DNA of 64,000 bases from NCBI RefSeq assembly GCF_016599145.1, contig NZ_JAENKO010000010.1, positions 28,757 to 92,756 on the forward strand, written 5' to 3'. The stretch comes from Tomitella cavernea (lineage in GTDB: Bacteria; Actinomycetota; Actinomycetes; Mycobacteriales; Mycobacteriaceae). The notes beneath the pieces are model-generated. The model saw nothing but the letters and a program-made list of their open reading frames with translations. It searched no databases and was not told where the DNA came from. Shown here piece by piece: positions 26,288-36,279 of this stretch. The position numbers and the translations under genes are program-made. Each line of letters opens with the position of its first letter. Position 1 is the first letter of the stretch.

Positions 26288-26656
26288 GCGCCGGCTGCGG
26301 GCCGGTCTGGGGCCTGCGAGCGGGTATGCGGTTCGAGCTTTGAACCCCGTGCCGCGAGCCGGTCTGCAGTGTGCGGCCTGTTCGCGGGGGCGAATCGGGA
26401 AGATCCGCTCGCGCTTTGCGGAATGGCTCGCGGACTATCGGGTGGTCGGCTCGCGGGTGGCGGTTCGGCTCGTGCGCCAGCGGTTGACCCGCCTGCGGAC
26501 TGCCGGCCGGCTCGCGCACTTCAGGCCCACTCGCGAACCACAGCTTGGCCGGAAGCCGCCACCCGACCCGCCACCACCCGACCCGCCACCCCGGAACCCG
26601 TGACGGCCGCCCGCGAACGCGCGCCCGACGCCCGCCGAGCCGATAGCCTCCGAGGT
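26288..26656 (+). other. 370-bp intergenic region with low-complexity C-rich repeats
   Basis: No conserved gene is seen. GC-rich, with Arg/Pro-coding frames that look like compositional noise. It holds a perfect 15-bp tandem repeat (CCACCCGACCCGCCA at 26559-26573 and 26574-26588) and, at its end, TAGCCT (26644-26649), a -10-like hexamer 7 nt before the amidase ATG. In M. tuberculosis hpt is followed by other genes (lpqG and PE/PPE), so this is a variable junction. Confidence 0.6.
26559..26588. repeat. 15-bp perfect tandem duplication
   Basis: CCACCCGACCCGCCA occurs twice in direct succession upstream of the amidase gene. Noncoding; one of several short tandem duplications in this window. Confidence 0.8.
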
Positions 26657-28114
26657 ATGAGCGGTGACGATATGAGTCCAGGCGGTACGAGCCCGGATGA
26701 CGCGAGCCCGGACAGCCCGAGCCCAGACGACGCGCACGACCCCGCGGCGGCCGGCGACCCGGGCGAGACCGCGGTGCAGATAGCGGCGCGCGTGGGCTCG
26801 GGCGTCTGCCCGCCGGACGCGGCCGTGGCCCGGACGCTGCGCCGCATCGACGCGCGCGACCATGAGCTGGGCGCCTTTCGCCGCGTACGCGCGGAGGAGG
26901 CACTCCGGGAGGCGCGTGGCCTGGCGGACCGCGCCGATCTGGCCCGGCTCCCGCTCGCGGGCGTCCCCGTCGCCGTCAAGGATGTTCTGGCGGTGACGGG
27001 CGAGTCGGTGCGCTTCGGTTCGGCGGCCACGTCTGCGGCGCCGGAGGCTGCTGATCACGCGCTCGTCGCTCGCCTGCGCGCCGCGGGCGCCGTGATCGTG
27101 GGTCTGACCGCTGTGCCGGAGCTGTGCATCTTCCCCACCACGGATTCGTCGTTCGGGATCACCCGCAATCCTTGGGACCGTTCTCGTACGCCGGGGGGTT
27201 CGTCCGGTGGTTCCGGGGCCGCGGTGAGCGCGGGCATGGTGCCGGTGGCGCACGGCACCGACGGCTTGGGCTCGATCCGCATCCCGTCGGCCGATTGCGG
27301 GCTGTTCGGCATCAAACCGGGCCGCCATCTGCTTCCGGGAGACGGCGGCGCGGACTCCTGGTACGGCATGTCGGAGTCGGGGCCGATGGCCACGACGGTC
27401 GCCGATGCCGCACTCATGCTGTCGGTGCTCGCCGGGGATCCGGGACTTGCGCACCCGGAGCCCGCGGCCGGATTGCGGATCGGCGTCTCGGCGGGGACGC
27501 CGAGCCCGGTGACGCGCCTGGCCTCGTCTCTGGCGGACGCCCTGGAACAGGTTGCGGACACCCTGCTGCGCGCCGGGCACCAGGTGGCGCGGGCGCGGGT
27601 GCCGTACCCCCGCAATCCGCTGGGGCTGCTCGCACGCTGGACGCGCGGTCCTGCCGGGCAGGCCCGGACGCTGGACCGGCGCATGCTGGCGCCGCGGACC
27701 CGCACGCACACGGCGATCGGCGACGCGGTCGAGCGGTGGGGACTGGTCAAGGATTCGTACGCGCAGCGCATCGAGCAGGACATGCGCGCGCTGTTCGCGG
27801 ACTTCGACATCGTCGCCACACCGACCCTCCTCCGCACAGCGCCGGCCGCCGCCCGCTGGTCGGACCGGCGTTGGCTGCCCAACGCGGTGTCGAGCATCCG
27901 GTACGCCTCGTATCCGGGCATCTGGAACGTGCTCGGATGGCCGGCCGCCAGCGTGCCGGCGGGTGTGCACCCGGGGGACGGGATGCCGATCGGCGTCCAG
28001 CTCGCCGGTCCGCCCGGAAGCGAGGCGACGATCCTGGCGCTCGCGGCCGAGATCGAGTCGCTGAGGCCGTGGCCGCGCACCGCCCCGGACTACGCCGGCG
28101 GCGTGCGCCACTGA
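26657..28114 (+). CDS. Amidase, amidase-signature family
   Basis: The 485-residue enzyme has LPLAGVPVAVKDVL (catalytic Lys near residue 110) and the Gly/Ser-rich signature TPGGSSGGSGAAVSAGMVPVAHGTDGLGSIRIPSADCGLFGIKPGR (cis-Ser and nucleophile Ser of the Ser-cis-Ser-Lys triad). It hydrolyses an amide bond of unknown substrate. The first 35 residues are Asp/Ser/Pro-rich low complexity (SPDDASPDSPSPDD). The ATG at 26657 sits 7 nt after TAGCCT, suggesting a leaderless transcript; the frame extends upstream to 26369 but that part is noise. It is an insertion between hpt and ftsH relative to the M. tuberculosis order. Confidence 0.83.
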   Translation: MSGDDMSPGGTSPDDASPDSPSPDDAHDPAAAGDPGETAVQIAARVGSGVCPPDAAVARTLRRIDARDHELGAFRRVRAEEALREARGLADRADLARLPLAGVPVAVKDVLAVTGESVRFGSAATSAAPEAADHALVARLRAAGAVIVGLTAVPELCIFPTTDSSFGITRNPWDRSRTPGGSSGGSGAAVSAGMVPVAHGTDGLGSIRIPSADCGLFGIKPGRHLLPGDGGADSWYGMSESGPMATTVADAALMLSVLAGDPGLAHPEPAAGLRIGVSAGTPSPVTRLASSLADALEQVADTLLRAGHQVARARVPYPRNPLGLLARWTRGPAGQARTLDRRMLAPRTRTHTAIGDAVERWGLVKDSYAQRIEQDMRALFADFDIVATPTLLRTAPAAARWSDRRWLPNAVSSIRYASYPGIWNVLGWPAASVPAGVHPGDGMPIGVQLAGPPGSEATILALAAEIESLRPWPRTAPDYAGGVRH

Positions 28115-28352
28115 TCCTGCGCGCCGGGAACCGCGGGGGAGGCGCGTACGTTGTCATTGCAATGGGATGGCGCCCGTGGCCGGAGGCCTGTGGGACGTCG
28201 GTGCACGTCCGGGTACCCTGGAGGATCCGGTGACCTGGACGATCCCGCATACACCGGAGTTCAGGTGAACGGGCGCGCCGCGGCCGCGCAGCCGGATATG
28301 CCATCGAGATGAACCGTGACCGGAAGGATTTGGCCACCGCGGCCGACGCTGT
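28115..28352 (+). promoter_or_regulatory. ftsH upstream region with a possible 12-codon leader frame
   Basis: The 238-bp gap holds TACCCT at 28214-28219 (a -10-like hexamer) and, 10 nt after it, a GTG-initiated frame of 12 codons at 28230-28268 (VTWTIPHTPEFR). GGAAGGA lies at 28321-28327, 25 nt before the ftsH ATG, so ftsH has a poorly placed ribosome site. The leader frame has no conserved feature and may be chance. Confidence 0.25.
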
Positions 28353-30719
28353 ATGAACCGTAAGACGGTGTTCCGGAACCTGGCGATCGTTGCCGGGATC
28401 GTGTTGGCGATCTGGGCGGTGATCCAATTCACCGGGGGGTCGGGCGAGTACAAGCAGGTCGACACTTCCGTCGCTGTCGCCCAGTTGGAGGGCGGCAATG
28501 TCGAGTCGGCGAACATGCTCGACAAAGAGCAGCAGCTTCAGCTGACGCTGAAGAATCCGGCGGACGGCACCGACGGCAAGACGAAGATTGTCGCCGAGTA
28601 TCCGGCCGGCGCCGCGGAGGCGTTGTTCGACCAGGTGCAGAACTCCGGCGCCACCAAATACGACACCACGGTCTCGCAGGAGAGCTGGTTCACCTCACTG
28701 CTGGTGTTCATGCTGCCCATGCTGCTGATCCTGGGCCTGTTCCTGTTCCTGATGAACCGGATGCAGGGCGGCGGCCGCGGCGGGATGATGGGCTTCGGCA
28801 AGTCCAAGGCCAAGCAGTTGACCAAGGACATGCCCAAGACCACTTTCGACGACGTCGCAGGCGCCGATGAGGCGGTCGAGGAACTCTACGAGATCAAAGA
28901 TTTCCTGCAGAGCCCCGCGCGCTACCAGGCGTTGGGCGCGAAGATCCCCAAGGGCGTGCTGCTCTACGGCCCGCCCGGCACGGGCAAGACGCTGCTGGCG
29001 CGCGCGGTCGCGGGCGAGGCGGGGGTTCCGTTCTTCTCGATTTCCGGCTCGGACTTCGTCGAGATGTTCGTGGGCGTCGGCGCGTCGCGTGTGCGTGATC
29101 TGTTCGAGCAGGCCAAGCAGAACAACCCGTGCATCATCTTCGTCGACGAGATCGACGCCGTGGGCCGTCAGCGCGGCGCAGGGCTCGGCGGCGGGCATGA
29201 CGAGCGCGAGCAGACGCTCAACCAATTGCTCGTGGAGATGGACGGCTTCGGCCCGACGAGCAACATCATCCTGATCGCCGCGACCAACCGGCCGGACATC
29301 CTGGACCCCGCGCTGCTGCGCCCCGGGCGTTTCGATCGGCAGATTCCCGTCAGCCCTCCGGATATGGCGGGGCGCCGCGCCGTGCTCAAGGTGCATTCGC
29401 AGGGCATGCCCATCGCCCCGGACGCCGATCTGGACGGCCTGGCCAAGCGCACCGTCGGCATGTCCGGTGCGGACCTGGCGAACGTGATCAACGAGGCGGC
29501 GCTGCTCACCGCGCGTGAGCACGGCACCGTCATCACGGGCGCATCGCTTGAGGAGTCGGTGGACCGTGTGATCGGCGGGCCGAGGCGCAAGAGCCGCATC
29601 ATCAGCGAGCAGGAAAAGAAGATCACCGCGTACCACGAGGGCGGGCATGCGCTCGCGGCGTGGGCGATGCCGGACATCGAACCGGTGTACAAGGTGACCA
29701 TCCTTGCGCGTGGGCGCACCGGCGGCCACGCGCTCACCGTCCCCGAGGACGACAAGGGCTTGATGACCCGCTCGGAGATGATCGCCCGCCTGGTGATGGC
29801 GATGGGCGGGCGTGCCGCGGAGGAGCTCGTGTTCCATGAGCCCACCACGGGCGCGTCGTCGGACATCGAGATGGCCACCAAGATCGCGCGCGCGATGGTC
29901 ACCGAGTACGGCATGAGCGCGAAGCTGGGCGCCGTCAAGTACGGGCAGGAGCAGGGCGACCCGTTCCTGGGCAGGTCGATGGGCCAGCAGCCGGACTACT
30001 CGCTCGAGGTGGCGCACGAGATCGACGAGGAGGTGCGCCGGCTGATCGAGGCCGCGCACACCGAGGCCTGGTCGATCCTCGACCAGTACCGGGACGTGCT
30101 CGATACTGTCGCCGGCGAGCTGCTCGAGAACGAGACGCTGCACCGCAAGGAGCTCGCGCGCGTGTTCTCCGCGGTGGAGAAGCGCCCGCGGATCACGACG
30201 TTCAACGAGTTCGGCCGGCGGGTCCCGTCGGAGAAGCCGCCGATCAAGACACCGGGTGAGCTGGCGATCGAGCGGGGCGAGCCGTGGCCGCCCCCGGCGC
30301 CCGTGCCCGCGTTCAAGCGTGACCGGGAGGCCGCCGTGGGCGGCGGCTCCACCGGTCCTGAGGAGACGCAGGACCTGCCGGCGGGGCAACGTCGGTCCGC
30401 GCCGCAGCAGCCGGTGCCGGGTCGCCCCGGGAGTTACGCACAGCAGCAGGAGCCCGCGGCCAACGGCAGTGACTACGGTGCGCCGGCCGGGTGGCATGCC
30501 CCCGGGTGGCCACCGCGTGGCCGCCGCCGCGGCGGCTTCCGCGATCCCGCGGAGCACGACGGCCCGTCCGCACGGCCGGACGGGCCGGGGGTAGGCAGGC
30601 ATCCGGGCGAGGATCGTTACTCTGACCAGGAGGGTGCCGCCGACGAGCGGTACGGCGGCCGCGGTGAAGGTGACGACCGCGGCGGTCGCCACGTCAACCC
30701 TTCCGACGGCGCGCAGTAG
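28353..30719 (+). CDS. ftsH: ATP-dependent zinc metalloprotease FtsH
   Basis: The 788-residue membrane protease has two N-terminal spans (residues 8-27 and 114-133) around an extracytoplasmic domain, then an AAA module with Walker A GPPGTGKT (206-213), Walker [10 protein letters not shown] and [24 protein letters not shown]. The metal site is HEGGH (428-432); most FtsH proteins have HEAGH, but the three residues that matter (His, Glu, His) are kept. The third ligand is in the [10 protein letters not shown] block. The last about 150 residues are a Pro/Arg-rich disordered tail, longer than usual but typical for mycolic-acid actinobacteria. It degrades misassembled membrane proteins and some regulators. 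Confidence 0.95.
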   Translation: MNRKTVFRNLAIVAGIVLAIWAVIQFTGGSGEYKQVDTSVAVAQLEGGNVESANMLDKEQQLQLTLKNPADGTDGKTKIVAEYPAGAAEALFDQVQNSGATKYDTTVSQESWFTSLLVFMLPMLLILGLFLFLMNRMQGGGRGGMMGFGKSKAKQLTKDMPKTTFDDVAGADEAVEELYEIKDFLQSPARYQALGAKIPKGVLLYGPPGTGKTLLARAVAGEAGVPFFSISGSDFVEMFVGVGASRVRDLFEQAKQNNPCIIFVDEIDAVGRQRGAGLGGGHDEREQTLNQLLVEMDGFGPTSNIILIAATNRPDILDPALLRPGRFDRQIPVSPPDMAGRRAVLKVHSQGMPIAPDADLDGLAKRTVGMSGADLANVINEAALLTAREHGTVITGASLEESVDRVIGGPRRKSRIISEQEKKITAYHEGGHALAAWAMPDIEPVYKVTILARGRTGGHALTVPEDDKGLMTRSEMIARLVMAMGGRAAEELVFHEPTTGASSDIEMATKIARAMVTEYGMSAKLGAVKYGQEQGDPFLGRSMGQQPDYSLEVAHEIDEEVRRLIEAAHTEAWSILDQYRDVLDTVAGELLENETLHRKELARVFSAVEKRPRITTFNEFGRRVPSEKPPIKTPGELAIERGEPWPPPAPVPAFKRDREAAVGGGSTGPEETQDLPAGQRRSAPQQPVPGRPGSYAQQQEPAANGSDYGAPAGWHAPGWPPRGRRRGGFRDPAEHDGPSARPDGPGVGRHPGEDRYSDQEGAADERYGGRGEGDDRGGRHVNPSDGAQ

Positions 30720-30779
30720 GTCCACCGGGAATCCGGCGGGCCGGTCGGCGCCTTCCGCGACTACCGGAGGAACGAACGA

Positions 30780-31451
30780 GTGCGGACTGACAGTGTTTCG
30801 GGCAGCAACGGGCTTGCCGACGGCGCCCCCGTCCAGGATGGTGCGGCACCCGGCGGCGGTGCCGTGAAGTTCGGTGCCGTCCGGCCGTTCGATGCTGCGC
30901 GGGCGGAAGCGGCCGTGCGGGAACTGCTGCTGGCGGTGGGGGAGGATCCCGACCGCGAGGGCCTGCGCGAGACCCCCGCCCGCGTGGCGCGGGCGTACCG
31001 CGAGGTGTTCGACGGCCTTTTCAGCGAGCCGGATTCCGTGCTGGACACCGTTTTCGACGAGGGCCACCAGGAGATGATCCTGGTCCGCGACATCCCGGTG
31101 TACTCCACGTGCGAGCATCACCTGGTGCCGTTCCACGGGGTGGCCCACGTGGGGTACATCCCCGGGGAGTCCGGCAAGGTCACGGGACTGTCCAAACTGG
31201 CGCGCGTGGTCGACCTGTACGCGAAGCGCCCGCAGGTGCAGGAGCGGCTCACCAGCGACATCGCCGACGCGCTGGTGCGCAAACTGCAGCCGCGCGCCGC
31301 TATCGTCGTCATCGAGGCCGAACACCTGTGCATGTCGATGCGCGGCATCCGCAAGCCGGGTGCCACCACGACGACCTCCGCGGTCCGGGGCCTGTTCAAG
31401 ACCTCGGCGGTGTCTCGCGGCGAGGTCCTCGACCTGATCCTGCGCAAGTGA
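30780..31451 (+). CDS. folE: GTP cyclohydrolase I
   Basis: The 223-residue enzyme starts with about 30 disordered residues, then has [32 protein letters not shown] and [21 protein letters not shown], which supply the zinc-binding Cys/His set and the GTP site. It converts GTP to dihydroneopterin triphosphate, the first step of folate synthesis. GTG 30780 has CGGAGG 9 nt upstream. It opens the folate operon folE-folP-folB-folK downstream of ftsH, as in M. tuberculosis (Rv3609c-Rv3606c). Confidence 0.94.
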   Translation: MRTDSVSGSNGLADGAPVQDGAAPGGGAVKFGAVRPFDAARAEAAVRELLLAVGEDPDREGLRETPARVARAYREVFDGLFSEPDSVLDTVFDEGHQEMILVRDIPVYSTCEHHLVPFHGVAHVGYIPGESGKVTGLSKLARVVDLYAKRPQVQERLTSDIADALVRKLQPRAAIVVIEAEHLCMSMRGIRKPGATTTTSAVRGLFKTSAVSRGEVLDLILRK

Positions 31452-32410
31452 CCACCGCAGTGGGCAACCGGAACGGGACGGCCGGCCGCGCGCGCCGCGA
31501 GGAGAATCCGGTACGCCGGGCGTCGCGCGAGGACGCACCGCGCGCCGGCCTGCCGCGCCCGGGACGCTGCGCCGTGATGGGCATCCTCAACGTCACCGCC
31601 GATTCGTTCTCGGACGGCGGGCGGTACCTCGAGCGCGACCCCGCCGTCGAGCACGGCCTGCAGTTGGCGGCCGCCGGCGCGGACATCGTCGACGTCGGCG
31701 GTGAGTCGACCCGCCCCGGAGCCCACCGCGTCTCCGTGGAGGTGGAGCGCTCCCGGGTCGTCCCCGTGATCCGCGGACTGGTCGACAGCGGGATCAGCGT
31801 GAGCATCGACACGATGCGCGCGTCGGTGGCGGAGGCCGCAGTGGCGGCGGGGGCGTCCGTGATCAACGACGTCTCCGGCGGCCGGGCCGACGCCGACATG
31901 GCCCGCGTGGCGGCGGAGGCCGGTGTGCCCTGGATTCTCATGCATTGGCGGGCGGCCGGGGCGTCCGGCGAGTACGTCAACGCCTCGGGCGTCACCGATT
32001 ACGGTGATCGCGGAGTGGTCCGCACCGTGATCGACGAACTTCGCCGGCAAGTGGACGTGGGCGTGGCGGCGGGGGTCGCGCCGGAGAACATCGTGCTGGA
32101 TCCCGGGCTGGGCTTCGCGAAGACGGGTGCGGACAACTGGCAGTTGCTCGCGCAGCTACCGCTGCTGGTTGCGGAGGGCTTCCCCGTCCTCGTCGGCGCG
32201 TCGCGAAAGCGGTTCCTGGGCACGTTGCTGCCGGAGGAGTCGGGCGAGCCTCGTCCCCCGGCCGGCCGCGACGGCGCGACAGCGGCGGTGAGCCTGCTCG
32301 CGGCGCAGGCGGGCGCTTGGGGGGTCCGGGTGCACGACGCGCGCGGGTCCCGCGACGCACTGGCCGTGCTCGATGCGTGGCCAGGTTGCGACGGGCAGGT
32401 GCCGCGGTGA
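31448..32410 (+). CDS. folP: Dihydropteroate synthase
   Basis: The 320-residue enzyme shows [16 protein letters not shown] (residues about 38-53), [45 protein letters not shown] and [10 protein letters not shown], the pABA/pterin binding loops in order. It joins p-aminobenzoate to hydroxymethyldihydropterin pyrophosphate and is the sulfonamide target. The start at GTG 31448 overlaps the folE stop by four bases; the first 35 residues are basic and not part of the barrel, so GTG 31460 is possible. SIDTM and the DSFSDGG loop look normal. Confidence 0.93.
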   Translation: MTTAVGNRNGTAGRARREENPVRRASREDAPRAGLPRPGRCAVMGILNVTADSFSDGGRYLERDPAVEHGLQLAAAGADIVDVGGESTRPGAHRVSVEVERSRVVPVIRGLVDSGISVSIDTMRASVAEAAVAAGASVINDVSGGRADADMARVAAEAGVPWILMHWRAAGASGEYVNASGVTDYGDRGVVRTVIDELRRQVDVGVAAGVAPENIVLDPGLGFAKTGADNWQLLAQLPLLVAEGFPVLVGASRKRFLGTLLPEESGEPRPPAGRDGATAAVSLLAAQAGAWGVRVHDARGSRDALAVLDAWPGCDGQVPR

Positions 32411-32811
32411 ATGTGTCGTCGCAGTGGCCGCCCGCCGGCGACAAGGTGACGCTCACCGGGCTCACCGTCCACGGCCACCACGGCGTGTTCGAGCATGAGA
32501 AGCGCGACGGTCAGGACTTCGTCGTCGACCTGGCGGTGTGGTTCGACCAGCGCCGGGCCGCGGCGTCCGACGACCTCGCCGACACCGTCGACTACGGTGC
32601 GCTTGCGCAGTGCGCGGCGGACATCGTCGCGGGCCCGCCCCGCGACCTGATCGAGGCGGTGGCGGCGCAGATCGCGGATGCCGTGGCCGCGTGGCCGTGC
32701 ATCGACGCAGTGGAGGTCACCGTGCACAAGCCGTCCGCGCCGATACCCTTGCAGTTCGGTGACGTCGCGGTGACCGCCCGCCGCGGCGGCGGGGGAGGGC
32801 CGCAGCGATGA
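32407..32811 (+). CDS. folB: Dihydroneopterin aldolase
   Basis: The 134-residue protein has [31 protein letters not shown], where the Glu (FEHE) and the later catalytic Lys ([11 protein letters not shown]) are the family's key residues. It converts dihydroneopterin to hydroxymethyldihydropterin and glycolaldehyde. GTG 32407 overlaps the folP stop. It is followed by folK with an ATGA overlap. Small size and motif spacing match FolB. Confidence 0.93.
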   Translation: MNVSSQWPPAGDKVTLTGLTVHGHHGVFEHEKRDGQDFVVDLAVWFDQRRAAASDDLADTVDYGALAQCAADIVAGPPRDLIEAVAAQIADAVAAWPCIDAVEVTVHKPSAPIPLQFGDVAVTARRGGGGGPQR

Positions 32812-33317
32812 GCCGCGTAGTGCTGTCGGCCGGATCCAACGTGGGCGACAGGCATGGGCACTTGCAGTCGGTGGCCGACGAGCTCGGCGACCGGCTCATC
32901 GGCACGTCGCACGTGTACGTGACGGCGCCGTGGGGCGGCGTCGAGCAGGACGACTTCTACAACGTCACCCTCATTGCCGACGACCCGGGACGTGACCCGT
33001 GGGACTGGCTGCGCCTGTGCCACCTGCTGGAATGGCGGGCGGACAGGGTGCGTGACGTGCGCTGGGGGCCGCGAAGTCTCGACGTCGACGTCATCGCGTG
33101 CTACGACCCCGGCGAGGTCGAGTCGCAGCACCCCGACCTGTTGCTGCCGCATCCGCGTGCTCGCGCACGGGCCTTCGTGCTGGTGCCGTGGATGCAGATC
33201 GAGCCGGAGGCGACGCTGGGGGGAGCCGTGGTGCGCGACCTGGTGGCCGCGCTGGAACCTGCGGAGATCGCAGGCGTGCGCCGCACCGACTTCTCGCTGA
33301 CGCCGTCGGCGCGGTGA
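32808..33317 (+). CDS. folK: 2-amino-4-hydroxy-6-hydroxymethyldihydropteridine diphosphokinase
   Basis: The 169-residue kinase has [16 protein letters not shown] at the N-terminus, [35 protein letters not shown] (the Mg-binding Asp-x-Asp) and [17 protein letters not shown]. It pyrophosphorylates hydroxymethyldihydropterin with ATP, feeding FolP. Last step of the overlapping folate operon. [12 protein letters not shown] differs slightly from the common RWGPRTLDLDLI but keeps the catalytic Asp pair. Confidence 0.93.
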   Translation: MSRVVLSAGSNVGDRHGHLQSVADELGDRLIGTSHVYVTAPWGGVEQDDFYNVTLIADDPGRDPWDWLRLCHLLEWRADRVRDVRWGPRSLDVDVIACYDPGEVESQHPDLLLPHPRARARAFVLVPWMQIEPEATLGGAVVRDLVAALEPAEIAGVRRTDFSLTPSAR

Positions 33318-33366
33318 TCGGAGGGCATGGCGGGATGCGGGCTCGTGCGGTGCGCGGTGTGGGGCG

Positions 33367-33855
33367 GTGGCTGAGCTGAAGGCGACACGGATCGTGGACC
33401 TGGCGCTGGTGGCGCTGCTGTTCCTCGCGGTCGGATGGGCCGTGGCGGGTGCGGCGTACGGGCAGCTTCCGTCGGTGCCGACCCTCGTGGGGCTGCCGCT
33501 CGTCGTGCTGGCCGGGGCCGAGGCTGCGGCGGGCCTGTTCATCCGGCACCGCGTCTCCGCGGGCGAGGTGGGCACCGGGCTGCATGATCTGAACCCGTTG
33601 ACGATCGCCCGCGCGGCGGTGCTGGCGAAGGCTTCGGCGATCGCGGGCGCGGTGTTCGCCGGCGGTTGGGCGGGGTTCCTGATCTACCTGGTGCCGCAGC
33701 AGGACAGGCTTGCTGCGGCCCGAAGTGATCTGCCGGGCACTATTTTCGGGCTCGTGGCGGGTTTGGTGCTGGTAGCCGCGGCATTGTGGCTCGAGCGCAC
33801 GTGCACGGTGCCCCCCGAGTCGCGGGTCGACGGTGGCGATCGCCACGATGAGTGA
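33367..33855 (+). CDS. DUF3180 membrane protein (Rv3605c-like)
   Basis: The 162-residue protein has four hydrophobic segments: residues 9-29, 37-58, 85-108 and 122-141. The loop HDLNPLTIARAAVLAKASAIAGA is the typical DUF3180 core. It sits directly after folK, as Rv3605c does in M. tuberculosis, so it is a stable companion of the folate operon with unknown function. GTG 33367 is 50 bp after the folK stop. No catalytic motif is seen. Confidence 0.82.
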   Translation: MAELKATRIVDLALVALLFLAVGWAVAGAAYGQLPSVPTLVGLPLVVLAGAEAAAGLFIRHRVSAGEVGTGLHDLNPLTIARAAVLAKASAIAGAVFAGGWAGFLIYLVPQQDRLAAARSDLPGTIFGLVAGLVLVAAALWLERTCTVPPESRVDGGDRHDE

Positions 33856-33907
33856 CTTGCCGCCGGGGTTCCCTGAAGGCCGCGGCCGCTGACGGTATGT
33901 TGTCGGC

Positions 33908-35098
33908 ATGACCGTTCCCGGCCGAGACAGTTCTGCGCGCCCCGATCGCCGCAAGGGGGAGCGGCGTCCACGTGCCCGCAGACAGTCCGTATGGGAAGCG
34001 GTGCTGGGCGCCTTGATCGTGCTGGCCATCGTTGCCAGCATCATCATGATCTTCACAGACAGCGTGCCGTTGCTGCGGTTCGGTGTGGTCGCCGCGCTGT
34101 GGGCCGCGGTGGTCGGCGCTATCGCGATGACGAAGTTCCGCAAGGACTCCGAGAACGACGCGGCGCGTGCCCGCGACCTCAAGTTGGTCTACGAGCTGCA
34201 GCTCGAGCGGGAGATCGCCGCGCGCCGCGAGTACGAGCTGGTGGTGGAATCGCAGGTGCGCCGCCAGGTGGAGGAGCGCGTGCAGCACGAGGCGTCCGAG
34301 GAGCTCGAGTCGCTGCGGATGGAGATGGCCGCGCTGCGGGCGAGCCTGGAGGCCCTGTTCGACGGCGAACTGCCTGATGAGCGTTTGGCCGTGCGCGCCG
34401 AATCGCACCGGTTGCATGAGCTTTCAGGCGGGCCCGGGCAGATGGTGGCGGCGCAGGCGGCGGAATTACCCGAGATCGATGAGGTCGTGGCCGTGGACGG
34501 CGTCGAGGCAGGGGGCGCTGCCTTCGAGCCTGACTACGAGGCGTACCGGCAGGCCGCGCAGGATATGCCGGCGGCGGGTGACGAGGCGCCGGTGACCGCG
34601 GAGACCCGGATGATCCCGGACGACGCCGCTGACGCCGCTGACGCCGCTGACGCCGCTGGTGACGCCGACGCCGCTGGTGACGCCGACGACGCGGCGGATG
34701 CCGAGTTCGCAGAGGACGCCGTGGTGGACGAGGACGAGGTCGCCACCGATTCCGCCCGCCGCGTGCCGGCCGGGGAGGACGCCGACGAGGAGTGGGCCGA
34801 CGAGGAGTGGGCCGAGGAGGAGTGGGCTGAGGAGGAGTGGGCTGAGGCCGCGCCTGCCGAAGAGGAGCCGGCCGAAGCGGAGTCCGTCGAAAACGAGCCG
34901 GTCGACGTGTATCCGGCCGAGGAAGATCCGGCCGAGGAATATTCGGCTGAGGACGAGGCGGCTGAGGACGAGGAAGACACTTCGGAACACGGCACGCGGC
35001 CAGGTGGGAACACAGTGGCGGAGTTGCTCGCACGGATGCGGGAAACCGGTAGCGTCCCGGACAACCTGGGTCGCCGCCGGCGCCGGGCACGGGACTGA
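33908..35098 (+). CDS. Membrane protein with coiled coil and long acidic repeat tail (DUF6779-like, Rv3604c position)
   Basis: The 396-residue protein has a basic N-terminus, two spans (residues 30-48 and 55-71), a coiled coil of about 60 residues (ELQLEREIAARREYELVVESQVRRQVEERV) and then about 220 disordered residues dominated by Asp, Glu and Ala, ending in a basic C-terminus (RRRRRARD). The disordered part includes two tandem repeat blocks, at 34622-34690 and 34784-34843. Position after DUF3180 matches M. tuberculosis Rv3604c. Function unknown; the coiled coil and acidic tail suggest a scaffold on the cytoplasmic face. GTATGTTGTCGGC precedes ATG 33908 and no ribosome site is clear. Confidence 0.65.
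   Translation: MTVPGRDSSARPDRRKGERRPRARRQSVWEAVLGALIVLAIVASIIMIFTDSVPLLRFGVVAALWAAVVGAIAMTKFRKDSENDAARARDLKLVYELQLEREIAARREYELVVESQVRRQVEERVQHEASEELESLRMEMAALRASLEALFDGELPDERLAVRAESHRLHELSGGPGQMVAAQAAELPEIDEVVAVDGVEAGGAAFEPDYEAYRQAAQDMPAAGDEAPVTAETRMIPDDAADAADAADAAGDADAAGDADDAADAEFAEDAVVDEDEVATDSARRVPAGEDADEEWADEEWAEEEWAEEEWAEAAPAEEEPAEAESVENEPVDVYPAEEDPAEEYSAEDEAAEDEEDTSEHGTRPGGNTVAELLARMRETGSVPDNLGRRRRRARD
34622..34690 (+). repeat. 9-bp tandem repeats encoding Asp-Ala-Ala units
   Basis: GACGCCGCT is repeated four times in a row from 34622 to 34657 and continues in degenerate form to 34690 inside the acidic tail. A likely site of repeat-number change. Confidence 0.85.
34784..34843 (+). repeat. 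15-bp tandem repeats encoding (D/E)EEWA
   Basis: Four 15-bp units, two GACGAGGAGTGGGCC and two GAGGAGGAGTGGGCT, follow each other in frame and encode DEEWA, DEEWA, EEEWA and EEEWA. Confidence 0.85.
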
Positions 35099-35259
35099 CG
35101 CGGCGCGCCTCGGACCGGGGTTGCGCAGGATCGGCGGTGCTCCGCCGCCCGTGAGATAACTCACCTGGGGCTGTCGGCGCCGCGCGCGTCGCGATATTCT
35201 CGCGGTGAACGTCCGGTACCTGCACGGCAGGACTGGAACGACTCCGGAAGGACCCACCA

Positions 35260-36279
35260 GTGGCCGCACCCGGTCAAGATCCTCTACTGCCCGGCGGCGG
35301 GCCCCGCGCCGCCGCGGAGTGGCCACGGCCTGCCCGCTTGTCCGTCGGCATCATCGCCGCGGGCCGGGTCGGCACCGCCGTCGGCGCGGCTCTCGAACGC
35401 GCGGGGCACGTCGTCGGTGCGTGCGCAGCGGTGTCCGACGCATCGAAAGAACGCGCGCGCACACGCCTGCCGGAATCCCGTATCGCCGCCGCGGACGCGG
35501 TGGCCGCGTCGTCCGAGCTGGTGGTCCTCTCCGTGCCGGACACGGAACTCGGGTCCTTGGCGGCGGGCCTCGCGCACACGGTGCCGGACTGGTCGGGAAG
35601 GATCGTCCTGCACACGTCGGGGGCGAACGGCGTCGCGATCCTGGAACCGCTCGCTGCGCGCGGTGCGATCTGCCTGGCCGTTCACCCTGCCATGACCTTC
35701 ACCGGGGACCCGTCCGATGTGGACCGGCTGGGCTCCGCATGCTTCGGGATCACGGCGCCGGACGAGGTGTCGATGGCCATCGCCCAGTCTCTCGTACTGG
35801 AGATCGGCGGCGAGCCCGTCGTCGTCCCAGAGGATTCCCGCACCCTGTACCACGCTGCGCTTGCGCACGGCAGCAATCACCTCGTCACGCTGGTGCGCGA
35901 CGCGGCCACCTCGCTCGCGGCGGCATTGCGCCCACAGGGCTCCGAGGAAGCAGATGCGGCGGCGTACGGCACCATCACGACCGAAGCGGGGGCGCCCGAG
36001 CGCATCCTCGCGCCACTGCTGACTGCTGCGCTCGACAATGCGCTGCGTCACGGCGACGGCGCGCTGACCGGTCCAGTGGCGCGTGGGGACGTAGCCGCGG
36101 TGGCCGCGCATCTGCGGGAGCTCGACGTCGTCGACGCGGACATCGCCGAGAGCTACCGCGGGCTCGCGCTGCGGACGGCGCAGCGCTCCGGAGCGACGTC
36201 CGCATTGGTCGACCTGCTACGCCCGGCGGGTACGGGCAGCGCCGAAACCACCTCCGAACGGCAGGAGCACCACCTATGA
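35260..36279 (+). CDS. Rossmann-fold oxidoreductase-like protein (DUF2520, Rv3603c-like)
   Basis: The 339-residue protein has a dinucleotide-binding start [23 protein letters not shown], the block [20 protein letters not shown] and HPAMTFTG, and a helical C-terminal domain beginning [16 protein letters not shown]. This is the ketopantoate-reductase-like DUF2520 arrangement. It lies upstream of panC with an ATGA overlap, as in M. tuberculosis (Rv3603c-Rv3602c), so a role in pantothenate formation, perhaps as a reductase, is often proposed but not shown by sequence. GGAAGGAC at 35246-35253 precedes GTG 35260. Confidence 0.82.
   Translation: MAAPGQDPLLPGGGPRAAAEWPRPARLSVGIIAAGRVGTAVGAALERAGHVVGACAAVSDASKERARTRLPESRIAAADAVAASSELVVLSVPDTELGSLAAGLAHTVPDWSGRIVLHTSGANGVAILEPLAARGAICLAVHPAMTFTGDPSDVDRLGSACFGITAPDEVSMAIAQSLVLEIGGEPVVVPEDSRTLYHAALAHGSNHLVTLVRDAATSLAAALRPQGSEEADAAAYGTITTEAGAPERILAPLLTAALDNALRHGDGALTGPVARGDVAAVAAHLRELDVVDADIAESYRGLALRTAQRSGATSALVDLLRPAGTGSAETTSERQEHHL

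Noticed and set aside
26369..26656. An N-terminal extension of the amidase starting about 26369
   Set aside because: The extra 96 residues are Ala/Arg/Pro noise with no ribosome site; family sequence begins after 26657.
29634..29648. FtsH active site changed from HEAGH to HEGGH as a defect
   Set aside because: The metal and catalytic residues (His, Glu, His) are intact; the third residue is not catalytic.
28695..31538. A 947-codon minus-strand open frame opposite ftsH, folE and folP
   Set aside because: Composition (His/Arg/Ala-rich) and lack of any motif show a GC-driven shadow; the plus-strand genes are unambiguous.
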